This document shows positions 37,143 to 45,915 of a DNA stretch of 64,000 bases, piece by piece (positions within the stretch are counted from its first letter, which is position 1; every line of letters begins with the position of its first letter). Location of the stretch: assembly GCF_011752995.1 (NCBI RefSeq), contig NZ_VWWL01000004.1:124001-188000 (forward strand), given 5' to 3'. A model generated the notes under the pieces. It was not told the origin of the DNA and did not search any database. It saw only the letters and a list, made by a program, of their open reading frames with translations. The translations under genes were made by a program, and so were the position numbers. This DNA is from Burkholderia sp. Ax-1724 (GTDB taxonomy: Bacteria > Pseudomonadota > Gammaproteobacteria > Burkholderiales > Burkholderiaceae).

Positions 37143-37521
37143 GTCCTGAAAACGCTCACCTTTGAGCCGGGTTCGAATGCGAGTCGCGAGCTTTGTCGAT
37201 GCGTTCGAGACTCGCGTGCTCGCTTCGGTGAGCCAGGTTTTATTGCGCGACGCACCGCCGGGCGCATACGCCGCCGCCGCGTTCCGGTGGCATACAGCGC
37301 TTGCCGAAAACCCGTACCCGCCTTTGCTGGCGGGCGTTTCCAGGCGTTTTCGAGCGGTTCGGCGCGGCGTATCGATAGCGATGCAGAGCGTTGCCGCCGT
37401 TTCTCCACGGCTTGCTTTTACGTTCCGCGCGCCGTAGCAGGTGCAGGGATGATCTTCGCGATCCTCACCTTTCGTCGCGTTTCGATTGCCATTGGCGAGA
37501 GTCCCGAAAACGCTCACCTTT
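37143..37521 (-). repeat. Two clear and one weak dispersed-repeat copies
   Basis: Minus-strand copies at 37143-37163 (GGTGAGCGTTTTCAGGAC) and 37501-37521 (GGTGAGCGTTTTCGGGAC), with a decayed copy at 37452-37472 (GGTGAGGATCGCGAAGA). They lie in the 854-bp gap 36985-37838 before prfC, which holds no supported gene. Both neighbours are + strand genes, so here the copies oppose local transcription. Confidence 0.7.
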
Positions 37522-37838
37522 CCCGCGCGAATGCGCACGCCGGCGTCCATGCCCGAGCATCGGGCGGCCCATGCCCCGCCCATCGCGCCGTTTCCACCGA
37601 CCCCCTTTCCCCCGGCCGCCGCGCCGGACGTGTATCATTCGCACCTTGCGCGGCGATTCCCGCATTGTCGAACGCTGAGCCATGACCCGTTCGCCCGTCG
37701 TTTTCGACGCGGCACGAGCCGGTCGATCCCGGCTCTCGTCCGACTCCCGCAACTCGACGCCGCCGCGCCACGCGCGGCATACCGGCCGTCCGAGGCCGCG
37801 GCAATCGCCCGAACCCCTTTCCGTGACCGCCCGATCCG

Positions 37839-39440
37839 ATGTCAGTCTCCGAACTCAAACGCCGCCGCACGTTCGCGGTCATTTCCCACCCGGACGCGGG
37901 TAAAACCACGCTGACCGAAAAGCTGCTGCTGTTCTCGGGCGCGATCCAGATTGCCGGCACCGTGAAGGGCCGCAAGAGCAACCGCTACGCGACGTCCGAC
38001 TGGATGGAGATCGAAAAGCAGCGCGGCATTTCGGTCGCGAGTTCGGTGATGCAGTTCGAGTACGGCGATTGCGTCATCAACCTGCTCGACACGCCGGGCC
38101 ACGAGGACTTCTCCGAAGACACCTACCGCGTGCTGACCGCGGTCGACGCCGCCGTGATGGTGATCGACGGCGCGAACGGCGTCGAAGCGCAGACGCTGAA
38201 GTTGCTCGAAGTCTGCCGCAGCCGCAAGACGCCGATCGTTACCTTCATCAACAAGCTCGACCGCGAAGTGCGCGAGCCGCTCGAACTGCTCGACGAAATC
38301 GAGCAGCACCTTGGCGTGTCGGCGGTGCCGTTCACGTGGCCGATCGGCATGGGCAAGGATTTTCAGGGCGTCTATGACGTCCAGCGCGACCAGGTGCGCG
38401 TGTTCCGCGCGGGCCAGGACACGGCCGGCGGCGAAGTCGAAACGCTGCAGGCGCTCTCCGACGAGGAAGGCGAGCGCCGTTTCGGCCACGCATGGGTGCG
38501 CGCGAAGGAAGAGATCGATCTGATCAGCGGCGCGACGCCCGCGTTCGATCGCGAGCAGTTCCTCGCGGGCCAGCAATCGCCGGTGCTGTTCGGCTCGGCG
38601 ATCAACAACTTCGGCGTGAAGGAAATTCTCGACGCGCTCGTCGATCTCGCGCCGCCGCCGTCGATGCGCATGACGGTGCAGCGCCCCGTGCTGCCCGAAG
38701 AGCCGAAGTTCACCGGCGTCGTGTTCAAGGTGCAGGCGAACATGGACCTCGCGCACCGCGACCGCGTCGCGTTCATCCGCGTGTGTTCGGGGCGTTTCGA
38801 GCGCGGTATGGCGGTGAAGGTCACGCGGTCGAACAAGACGTTCCGCGCGAACAACGTCGTGACGTTCCTGTCGCAGCGCCGCGAGACCGTGAGCGAGGCG
38901 TATCCGGGCGACATCATCGGGATTCCGAATCACGGCACGCTGAGTCTCGGCGATACGCTGACCGAAGGCGAGCAACTGCAATTCGTCGGCTTGCCGTTCT
39001 TCGCGCCGGAAATTTTCCAGACCGTCGAAGTGGTCGATCCGATGCGCGCGAAGCAGCTTGGCGAAGCGCTGAAGCAGCTTGGCGAGGAAGGCGCGATTCA
39101 GGTGTTCCGTCCCGAAGCGGGCGGCCTGATGATTCTCGGCGCGGTCGGCCAGCTGCAGTTCGAGGTGGTGTCGCACCGGCTGTCGACGGAGTACAAGGTC
39201 GACGTGCGCATGGCGCCGGCGCGTTACCGCCTGTCGCGCTGGGTGACCTGCGACGACGCGGCCGAATTGCGCCGCTTCACCGATTCGTACTCGGCGCGGA
39301 TCGCGCTCGATGCGTCCGACGCGCCGACCTATCTGGCCTCGCACGTGTCGGAGATCGAAGTCGCGCAGAAAGCGTGGCCGAAGATCGTGTTCAACGAGTT
39401 GCGCGAGCACTCGGGGGCACCGTTCAGGAAGACGATGTAA
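37839..39440 (+). CDS. prfC: Peptide chain release factor 3
   Basis: A 533-residue GTPase (usual length about 530) that removes RF1/RF2 from the ribosome after termination. G1 is AVISHPDAGKTTLTEKLLL (residues 13-31), the switch region has EIEKQRGISVASSVMQF, G3 is LLDTPGHEDFSEDTYR and G4 is FINKLDREVREP. The C-terminal domains are complete. A terminator follows at 39513. It stands alone, as in many beta-proteobacteria. Confidence 0.97.
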   Translation: MSVSELKRRRTFAVISHPDAGKTTLTEKLLLFSGAIQIAGTVKGRKSNRYATSDWMEIEKQRGISVASSVMQFEYGDCVINLLDTPGHEDFSEDTYRVLTAVDAAVMVIDGANGVEAQTLKLLEVCRSRKTPIVTFINKLDREVREPLELLDEIEQHLGVSAVPFTWPIGMGKDFQGVYDVQRDQVRVFRAGQDTAGGEVETLQALSDEEGERRFGHAWVRAKEEIDLISGATPAFDREQFLAGQQSPVLFGSAINNFGVKEILDALVDLAPPPSMRMTVQRPVLPEEPKFTGVVFKVQANMDLAHRDRVAFIRVCSGRFERGMAVKVTRSNKTFRANNVVTFLSQRRETVSEAYPGDIIGIPNHGTLSLGDTLTEGEQLQFVGLPFFAPEIFQTVEVVDPMRAKQLGEALKQLGEEGAIQVFRPEAGGLMILGAVGQLQFEVVSHRLSTEYKVDVRMAPARYRLSRWVTCDDAAELRRFTDSYSARIALDASDAPTYLASHVSEIEVAQKAWPKIVFNELREHSGAPFRKTM

Positions 39441-39512
39441 GGGCGTGAGGCGAGCGATAAGTCCGCTTTTCGCCGCTTCGCCTCCGAGCTTTTCAGCGCT
39501 GCATGGAGAAAA

Positions 39513-39545
39513 AACCGCGTCGGTTCATATCGACGCGGTTTTTTC
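39513..39545. terminator. Rho-independent terminator after prfC
   Basis: AACCGCGTCG, an 8-nt loop, CGACGCGGTT and a T-run, with an A-run on the other side. The rest of 39441-39770 holds nothing recognised. Confidence 0.92.
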
Positions 39546-39770
39546 TTTGCGGCGCGGAACATCGCGACACCGCGATACTGCGGCGCAGTGCGTCAACCAC
39601 ACGCATCGCCGCATTTTCGGCACCTCATCCCGCAGCCACGCCCCCAGCGCCTGCACATACCGCTCCATCACCGGCAATCCGGAATGCGCGTCCGACTTCG
39701 CCTATGCTGACGGAAGCGCCCGCCTCGTCGCGAAGCCGGCTCTTTTCCACTCCAACCGCATGGAGCGCCC

Positions 39771-42338
39771 GTGACCGTTCGCAATCTCGACGCCCTGTTC
39801 CGACCCAAATCCGTCGCCGTGATCGGCGCGTCCGAGCGGCCGGGCAGTACCGGCGCGATGGTCTGGGCGCGCGTGCTCGAAGGCGGCTTCACGGGCCCGC
39901 TGTGGCCGGTCAATCCGAAGTACGAAACGCTCGGCGGCCACGCGGTGATTCGCGATGCCGGCGATCTGCCGCAAGCGCCTACCGTCGCGGTGATCTGCAC
40001 GCCGCCCGCGACGTGGCCCGCGCTGATTCATCGGCTCGGCGGCATGGGCACGCGCGCCGCGATCATCGTCGGCGAGGCGCGCGGCGAGGAAAGCCGGCTC
40101 GCGCTGCGGCAGGCGCTGTCGGCGGCGCGGCCGCATTTGCTGCGCATCGTCGGGCCGGGCAGCCTCGGCGTGGTGTCGCCGGCGCTCGGCGCGCATCTCG
40201 GCGCGCCGTCGTGCACGGTCAAGGCGGGCGGCGTCGCGTGGGTGTCGCAGTCGAATGCGCTGACCAACGCCGTGCTCGGCTGGGCGCAAGCGCGCGGGCT
40301 CGGCTTTTCGCATGCGGTGGCGCTCGGCGAGGAAGCCGACGTCGACGCTGGCGACGTGCTCGACTATCTCGCGAGCGATCCCGGCACGCGCGCGATCCTG
40401 CTCGAACTCGATAGCGTGCGGGCCGCGCGCAAGTTCATGTCGGCCGCGCGCGCGGCGGCGCGCAACAAGCCGGTGCTGGCGCTGCGCTCGGGCCGCGCCG
40501 ATCCCGCCGACGGCCTCTACACCGCCGCGTTCCGGCGCGCGGGCCTCGTGCGCGTCGATGCGCTCGACGATCTGCTCGACGAAATCGAAACGCTCGGCGT
40601 GGGGCGCGTGGCGGCGGGCGGCACCGCGACGCTGATTACGAGCGACCGGGGGCTCGCGACGCTCGCCTGCGATGCGTTCGCGGCCGCCGGCGGCATGCTC
40701 GCGCCGTGGCCCGCCGAGGTGTCGGAGGCGCTGCGGGAAGCGCTGCCGCACGCGGTCGGCGGCAATCCGCTGCAACTCGGCGACAACGCGCGTCCCGAGC
40801 ATTTCGGCACCGCGCTGAAGCTGCTCGCCGAGCATCGCGACACGGGCACCGCGTTCGTGGTCCACGCGCCGACGCATGGCGCGCCGGTTGGCGAAGTCGC
40901 GCAGGCGCTGATCGAGCATCAGCGTTTCGCGTATCGAGGGCTGCTCGCGTGCTTCTTCGGCGGCGTCGATGCGACGATGCGCGACGCGTTGCACGCGCAG
41001 GGCATTCCGGTTCATACGACGCCGCAGCGGCTCGCGCGCGCGTTCGCGCGTCTCGTCGATTACCGGCTCGGCCGCGAACTGCTGATGCAAACGCCGGAGG
41101 GTTTGCCCGCGCGGATTCCCGAGGCGATCGACGCGGCGCAGGCGCAGGTCCGGGAGACGCTGGCGGCGGGCGAGAGCCGGCTCGCGGGGGCCGCGGCGGC
41201 GCGGTTTCTGGGGCGCTTCGGCTTGCAGGTGGAGGGGCATGAGGGCGCGGACGCGGCGCGGCGCGCGGCAAGTCATGCGGCGGGCGGCGTGGTCGATGGC
41301 GCAACAGGCGGCGCAACGAACGAAGCAACAGATGAGGCAACGGGCAGCGCGCCAGGCAACACCGCCAGTACGACGCCAAGCGCTACGGTAAACGCTACGG
41401 CACAGCCCCCAAATCCCATCGTCGACATCACCGTCGAACTCCACGATGACGACAACTTCGGCCCCGTATTCCGCTTCACCACGCCGCCCGTCGATGGCGT
41501 GTTCGAGGCGATACGCGTCTACGGCCTGCCGCCGCTCAACCCGATGCTCGCGCGCGATATCGTCACGCGTTCGCACTACGCGCGGCTCGTCGCGCCGGAG
41601 CCGCCGCTCGCGGCGCTGACGTCGCTCTCGCAGGCGGTCTGCGAGGTGCGCGAGATCGTCGGGATTGCGTTGCGGCTCAGGGTCTACGCGGATCGTGTGA
41701 CGGTGGTCGATCCCGTGCTGAGTCTCGGCGCGCAGCGCAGCCGCCTCGCGATCGTGCCGTATCCGCGCCGCTTCGAGGAGACGCTCGACTGGCACGGCAT
41801 GCGCGTGACCGTGCGGCCGATTCGTCCCGAGGACGAAATCGCGCATCGCGACTTCGTGCAGGCGATGACGCCCGAGGATTTGCGCTTGCGCTTCTTCGGC
41901 GCGGTCGGGGCGTTCGATCATTCGCAGCTCGCGCGCATGACGCAGATCGACTACGACCGCGAAATGGCGCTGATCGCGACGATCGACAACGAAGCGGGCG
42001 TCGCGCAGACGCTCGGCGTGGTACGCGCGGTGGCCGATCCCGACAACGAGACGGCCGAATTCGCGGTGGCCGTGCGCTCGGACCAGAAAGGCCGGCGCCT
42101 CGGCCAGTTGCTGATGCAGCGGATCATCGCGTACGCGCGGGCGCGCGGCACTCACTGGCTGGTGGGCGAGGCGTTGCGCGAGAACGGCGCGATGATCGCG
42201 CTCGCGAGGTCGAGCGGCTTCACGATCACGCGGACTGACGATCCCGGCGTGGTCGGCTTCCGGATGGCGCTCGACGAAAGCATCGAGGCGGATGCGAAGA
42301 GCGGGCCGAAGTTCGGGGAGCCGCAGCCCGCGCGTTGA
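39771..42338 (+). CDS. PatZ-like protein: ACS(NDP-forming)-like domains fused to a GNAT acetyltransferase
   Basis: An 855-residue protein of the Pat/AcP lysine-acetyltransferase type. It has a CoA-binding Rossmann domain (VAVIGASERPGSTG, residues 16-29), flavodoxin-like domains, an ATP-grasp-like part and a C-terminal GNAT domain (about 675-840) with acetyl-CoA loop RSDQKGRRLGQLLM near 769. The SHTGAL phosphohistidine motif of true ADP-forming acyl-CoA synthetases is missing: KPVLALRSGRADPADG runs directly into YTAAFRRAG. The synthetase half should therefore be sensory, as in PatZ, with acetylation of target lysines (for example Acs) as the activity. A Thr/Ala/Gly-rich tract (about 504-548) interrupts the ATP-grasp region. 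Confidence 0.9.
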   Translation: MTVRNLDALFRPKSVAVIGASERPGSTGAMVWARVLEGGFTGPLWPVNPKYETLGGHAVIRDAGDLPQAPTVAVICTPPATWPALIHRLGGMGTRAAIIVGEARGEESRLALRQALSAARPHLLRIVGPGSLGVVSPALGAHLGAPSCTVKAGGVAWVSQSNALTNAVLGWAQARGLGFSHAVALGEEADVDAGDVLDYLASDPGTRAILLELDSVRAARKFMSAARAAARNKPVLALRSGRADPADGLYTAAFRRAGLVRVDALDDLLDEIETLGVGRVAAGGTATLITSDRGLATLACDAFAAAGGMLAPWPAEVSEALREALPHAVGGNPLQLGDNARPEHFGTALKLLAEHRDTGTAFVVHAPTHGAPVGEVAQALIEHQRFAYRGLLACFFGGVDATMRDALHAQGIPVHTTPQRLARAFARLVDYRLGRELLMQTPEGLPARIPEAIDAAQAQVRETLAAGESRLAGAAAARFLGRFGLQVEGHEGADAARRAASHAAGGVVDGATGGATNEATDEATGSAPGNTASTTPSATVNATAQPPNPIVDITVELHDDDNFGPVFRFTTPPVDGVFEAIRVYGLPPLNPMLARDIVTRSHYARLVAPEPPLAALTSLSQAVCEVREIVGIALRLRVYADRVTVVDPVLSLGAQRSRLAIVPYPRRFEETLDWHGMRVTVRPIRPEDEIAHRDFVQAMTPEDLRLRFFGAVGAFDHSQLARMTQIDYDREMALIATIDNEAGVAQTLGVVRAVADPDNETAEFAVAVRSDQKGRRLGQLLMQRIIAYARARGTHWLVGEALRENGAMIALARSSGFTITRTDDPGVVGFRMALDESIEADAKSGPKFGEPQPAR

Positions 42339-42357
42339 GCGGTTGAGCCAGCCCGGC

Positions 42358-42903
42358 TTACGCCGCCAGCTTCCCCGCGGCCTCGTCGACCTGCGCGCGC
42401 GTCACGGCGAGTTCGTCGAGCCAGGCCTGCGCGTACACCGCGCCGGTTTCGCGCTCGAGCCGCGCGATCGTCGCCGCACAACGGTTCGCATCCTTCAGCG
42501 TCGAGATGAACGACTTCACCGACTCGCCGCCCTTGAACGCATCGAACAGCGGCACGCGGATTTCGTCGGGCAGCGCACGCGTCGTCCATTGATACGGCTT
42601 GCCGTTGAACGTCAGCGACGGCGGCAGCACGCGCTCCTTGCGCGCGGCCGGAATCAGGCCGAAGGTGCGCGCCGCTTCGCCGATCTGTTCGGAAGAAAAC
42701 AGCTCGTCGGGCGTGATGTCGAATTGCTGGATGAAGGTCTCGATGCTTTGCATCGCGGCGGCGCGATCGTCGCGGCGCTTTTGCGCGTGAGCGACGATGT
42801 CGCGCAGTTCGTCGGCTTCTTCAGGGGTGATCGTGAAGCTCGACTGCTTCTGCTGGAGTTCGGAAAAGCGCTGAAATTCGGAATCGGTCAGAAGTTTGGC
42901 CAT
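42358..42903 (-). CDS. Conserved-looking protein of unknown function
   Basis: A 181-residue soluble protein, mostly helical, starting MAKLLTDSEFQRFSELQQKQ. The middle carries FDITPDELFSSEQIGE and the C-terminal half LTFNGKPYQWTTRALPDEIR. The pattern vaguely recalls H-NS-like two-part proteins (helical N part, short aromatic C part), but the H-NS loop is absent. It converges with the PatZ-like gene with 19 bp between stops. Function unknown to me. Confidence 0.7.
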   Translation of the reverse strand: MAKLLTDSEFQRFSELQQKQSSFTITPEEADELRDIVAHAQKRRDDRAAAMQSIETFIQQFDITPDELFSSEQIGEAARTFGLIPAARKERVLPPSLTFNGKPYQWTTRALPDEIRVPLFDAFKGGESVKSFISTLKDANRCAATIARLERETGAVYAQAWLDELAVTRAQVDEAAGKLAA

Positions 42904-43238
42904 TGCTCAATCGATGCGCGCACGAGTCTGCTTATGCGGCGTAATTTTGGAAGGGTCGCCATTCTAAACCATGTGGGGGAGTGGTCACGATGCCGGGAGT
43001 GAAACTGGGGCCGCGCCATGAATGTTGGGGTGTAGCGGTTCGTGGCGTTGAGCGCAGAGCAACGAATAGCGTGCGGCCCGACAGGAAATGCCCTGATTAC
43101 CTTGGCTAACAGGGGCGACACAATTAGATTGTTAAAAATGACTATCCCGAAATTAAATATTGAAATTTAAGATGAATCCGCAATTAGAATCGGTAGCGAG
43201 GAGTCGTCAAGGAAATTCGAAAATAAACGGAAATTGAA
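42904..43238. other. AT-richer intergenic stretch before hcp
   Basis: From about 43110 the sequence becomes clearly AT-rich (runs such as TTGTTAAAAATGACTATC and GAAATTAAATATTG), contrasting with the GC-rich backbone. It probably carries the hcp promoter and marks the left border of an acquired segment. No gene is supported; a plus-strand frame at 42998 has no coding bias. Confidence 0.55.
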
Positions 43239-43685
43239 ATGGCCGATATTTTTATCAAGATCGACGGTATCACCGGTGCATCGCAGGACACAACGCATCC
43301 TGATGAAATCGAGGTTCTTGGTTGGAATTGGAAAATCACACAGCAGTCCAGCATGCATTCCGGTTCGGGTCGTGGTGCAGCTAGGGCAACAGTTTCGGAT
43401 TTGCATTTCGTACACAGGATCGATCGCACAAGTCCTAATCTGGCGAGTTACTGTTTTCGGGGATCACATGTTCCTAAGGCCGTGCTCACCATGCGTAAGG
43501 CCGGCGGTGCTCCTCTGGAGTATCTGAAAATCACGCTGTACGACGTGATTGTTTCGCACGTTGAGCCGGCGGCCAATGACGGCCTGGATTTGGAGCATGT
43601 CGCGCTGTCGTTTGCACGCATCAAGAAGGAATATGTAGTGCAGCGCGACTGGCGGCAGTCGGGGGACAGTGACCGCGTTGATTGA
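43239..43685 (+). CDS. hcp: Hcp-family type VI secretion tube protein, frameshifted near its end
   Basis: A 148-residue Hcp: MADIFIKIDGITGASQDTTH, then EIEVLGWNWKITQQSSMHSG, ending IKKEYVVQRDWRQSG. Hcp hexamers form the tube expelled by T6SS and carry effectors in the lumen. The last residues DSDRVD are abnormal. If the G5 run at 43661-43665 had four G, the frame would continue SGTVTALIDVKQNNVS to a stop at 43708-43710, which is the normal Hcp end. So a one-base insertion (mutation, slippage or sequence error) has probably altered the C terminus. No other T6SS structural gene is in the window, so this is an orphan cargo-type hcp. GC content is low. Confidence 0.9.
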   Translation: MADIFIKIDGITGASQDTTHPDEIEVLGWNWKITQQSSMHSGSGRGAARATVSDLHFVHRIDRTSPNLASYCFRGSHVPKAVLTMRKAGGAPLEYLKITLYDVIVSHVEPAANDGLDLEHVALSFARIKKEYVVQRDWRQSGDSDRVD

Positions 43686-43722
43686 TGTAAAGCAGAATAA
43701 TGTCAGTTGAGATTACGCAGCA

Positions 43723-44216
43723 ATGAATGAATACGAGCGGCTACTAAACGACGAGTCAACGTCTCCAGTAAATCACTATTCGTATGGGGACGCAATGATC
43801 TTACGGCCTGTGAGTTGTACATTGCGGTGCTGACGGAGGAAATATGTAAGCGACTGGGCGCGGCGGATGTTGCTGCGATTATTGCATTCTTGATCGGTCA
43901 ACCGTTTCTCACAACCAGACAGAAATTTGCGGGCACTACGCCCGGAACTTCCATCGCATCGCAGATCGCCAGGGAGCTTCTTGATTTCAATCTTCCAGTT
44001 AGAGTTCCAACGCTGACCAATCAGTCTATGGCGGCCTTGCGCTTTTCAATGACGTGCAATCTTGGGGCCGTTGTAGGTCGATGGACGCCTCAAATTGGCG
44101 CGATGATCCTGGTTTATGACGTTGTTATGATTGATCTCACGACTACTTTGCACTTCAACAAGCTCGCAAAACCAGAGGACAGAATCAGTGATCGAACGGT
44201 CGGAACACTCGGCTAA
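43723..44216 (+). pseudogene. Putative Hcp-linked membrane effector, frameshifted
   Basis: ATG 43723 opens MNEYERLLNDESTSPVNHYS, but the frame soon ends; a second frame continues from about 43791 (NDLTACELYIAVLTEEICKRLG) to 44216. Restoring one G in the G4 run at 43786-43789 joins them into a protein of about 164 residues with GAADVAAIIAFLIGQPFL, KFAGTTPGTSIASQIAREL and GAVVGRWTPQIGAMILVYDVV, the last two thirds having hydrophobic segments. It resembles small membrane proteins encoded beside orphan hcp genes in Enterobacteriaceae (recalled, not searched). Position between hcp and a DUF1493 gene suggests a T6SS effector, inactive if the shift is real. Confidence 0.6.
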
Positions 44217-44589
44217 AGAGGCATGGCAACAGCTCGAGAAATTCCTGAGAGAGCGGAAATATCTGTCTCTGCGTGAGGTATTGCGGCCTGATATGGATAT
44301 TCGATGGGATTTGGGAATGGATGGACACGATGCCGTACATTTTTTTCCCGACTTCTTCGAGGTATTCCAGATCAGGAGCGGCGACTTTACATACGATAAG
44401 TATTTTGATGGAGAGAGCGTCAATATTTTTTCTACCGTATGCACGCTTTTATTCGCGCTGTTCTTCAAAAAATTTCGCAAAGAGATACGCGAAAAAAACG
44501 AATCGACAAAACTAACGGCCGGGATGCTCCAACGTGCTATCGAACTCGGTATGTGGGATAGCCAACGCCTGATGGAGCCGGAAAAGTAA
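44188..44589 (+). CDS. DUF1493-family protein, possible immunity protein
   Basis: A 133-residue cytosolic protein from a GTG at 44188 with AGAGGA about 8 nt before; it overlaps the end of the preceding frame by 29 bp, so translation is probably coupled. The acyl-carrier-like DUF1493 pattern is seen in LRPDMDIRWDLGMDGHDAVH and DFFEVFQIRSGDFTYDKYF. This family is common beside hcp-linked effectors in Enterobacteriaceae. Here, as the last gene of the hcp cassette and followed by a terminator, it is the natural candidate for the cognate immunity protein, which is inference. AT-rich relative to the chromosome. Confidence 0.8.
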   Translation: MIERSEHSAKEAWQQLEKFLRERKYLSLREVLRPDMDIRWDLGMDGHDAVHFFPDFFEVFQIRSGDFTYDKYFDGESVNIFSTVCTLLFALFFKKFRKEIREKNESTKLTAGMLQRAIELGMWDSQRLMEPEK

Positions 44590-44599
44590 TAACCGAACG

Positions 44600-44624
44600 G
44601 CCCGCTGACATACGGGCTTTTTTT
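44600..44624 (+). terminator. Rho-independent terminator closing the hcp cassette
   Basis: GCCCG, an 8-nt loop, CGGGC and seven T, 10 bp after the DUF1493 stop. The next 240 bp before the fucose genes return to backbone composition and hold nothing else recognised. Confidence 0.88.
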
Positions 44625-44867
44625 GCAACGGCGTTGAGTCCATCGCGAAGTGCACGCGTCTACCCGTTCCCCTTCCAATCAAAACCCGCCCTGCATCAAT
44701 CCCGTAACGCAGTGGGCAAATCCCGTTCGCGCATGGTAAAACACCAGACACCCAAGCATGGAATCGGAGAAAGAGCTTCGCACGGGACCCGAGTAGGCGC
44801 TCAAGCACCCACTTCGGATCGCTAGCCCAAGAAAGCCCTCACTCCGGTCAACAAGGAGACGCGCTCA

Positions 44868-45908
44868 ATGACCGCAGCGATCGGTTCGAAGATCGGGCAG
44901 CGGCGCCGTATCGGCCGCGGCTCGCTGCAAGTGAGCGGATTGGGTCTCGGCACGGCGCCGCTCGGCGGCCTGTACCACGATCTGTCCGACGAGGAGGCTC
45001 ATGCGACCATCGCCGCCGCATGGGACGCTGGCGTGCGTTACTTCGACACCGCGCCGCACTACGGCAACACGAAGGCCGAGCATCGGCTCGGCACCGCGTT
45101 GCGCCGTTATCCGCGTGGCGAGTACGTGCTTTCCACCAAGGTGGGGCGGCGCTTCGTGCCGCGCACCACGCCGTTCGACGACCGCGAGGGCTGGCAGAAT
45201 CCGCTGCCTTTCGAAGCGATCTACGACTACACGCACGACGGCATTCTGCGGTCGTTCGAGGATAGCCAGCAGCGCCTCGGCATCGTCGACATCGACATCC
45301 TGCTCGTGCACGACATCGGCCGGCTCACGCACGGCGCTCAGCACCCGCACTATTGGCGGCAATTGACCGAAGGCGGCGGCTTTCGCGCGCTCGACCGGCT
45401 GCGCTCGACGGGCGCGATCAAGGCGGTCGGCCTCGGCGTCAACGAAGGCGCCGTCATACTCGACACGCTGGCCGAGTTCGATATCGATTGCGCGTTGCTG
45501 GCCGGCCGTTATACGCTGCTCGAACAGACCACCCTCGACGATCTGCTGCCCGCGTGCGAAGCGCGCGGCGTCGGCATCCTGCTAGGCGGCGCGTTCAATT
45601 CGGGCATTTTGGCGCGCGGCGTCGCGGGCGATCTGAAGTTCAATTACGGCAACGCGCCGCCCGACGTGATCGAGCGCGTCGCGCGTCTGGAGGCGGTCTG
45701 CCGCGCGCATCAGGTGCCGCTCGCCGCCGCCGCGTTGCAGTTTCCGTATGCGCATCCGGCGGTCGCCACCGTGCTGACCGGCGCGCGCAGTGCCGACGAA
45801 TTGCGCGAGAACGTCGCGTCGTTCGAGCAGCCGATCCCCGCGGCCTTGTGGTCCGCGTTGCGCGATGAGGGTCTGCTCGACGCGCGCGCCCCCGCCCCCA
45901 AGGATTGA
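44868..45908 (+). CDS. Aldo/keto reductase, probable L-fucose (D-threo-aldose) dehydrogenase
   Basis: A 346-residue TIM-barrel AKR with the catalytic set Asp in YFDTAPHYG, Tyr in the same motif, Lys in LSTKVGRR and His in LLVHDIGR. In the non-phosphorylating L-fucose pathway such an enzyme oxidises L-fucose (or D-arabinose, L-galactose) to the lactone with NAD(P)+. The next three genes supply a lactonase, an SDR and an FAH-type hydrolase in the same direction with short gaps, which fixes the pathway context. AAGGAG precedes the ATG. Confidence 0.88.
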   Translation: MTAAIGSKIGQRRRIGRGSLQVSGLGLGTAPLGGLYHDLSDEEAHATIAAAWDAGVRYFDTAPHYGNTKAEHRLGTALRRYPRGEYVLSTKVGRRFVPRTTPFDDREGWQNPLPFEAIYDYTHDGILRSFEDSQQRLGIVDIDILLVHDIGRLTHGAQHPHYWRQLTEGGGFRALDRLRSTGAIKAVGLGVNEGAVILDTLAEFDIDCALLAGRYTLLEQTTLDDLLPACEARGVGILLGGAFNSGILARGVAGDLKFNYGNAPPDVIERVARLEAVCRAHQVPLAAAALQFPYAHPAVATVLTGARSADELRENVASFEQPIPAALWSALRDEGLLDARAPAPKD

Positions 45909-45915
45909 CTGGATC

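Noticed and set aside
42998..43112. Small plus-strand ORF (MPGVKLGPRHEC...) before hcp
   Set aside because: No ribosome site of note, no coding bias and no recognisable feature.
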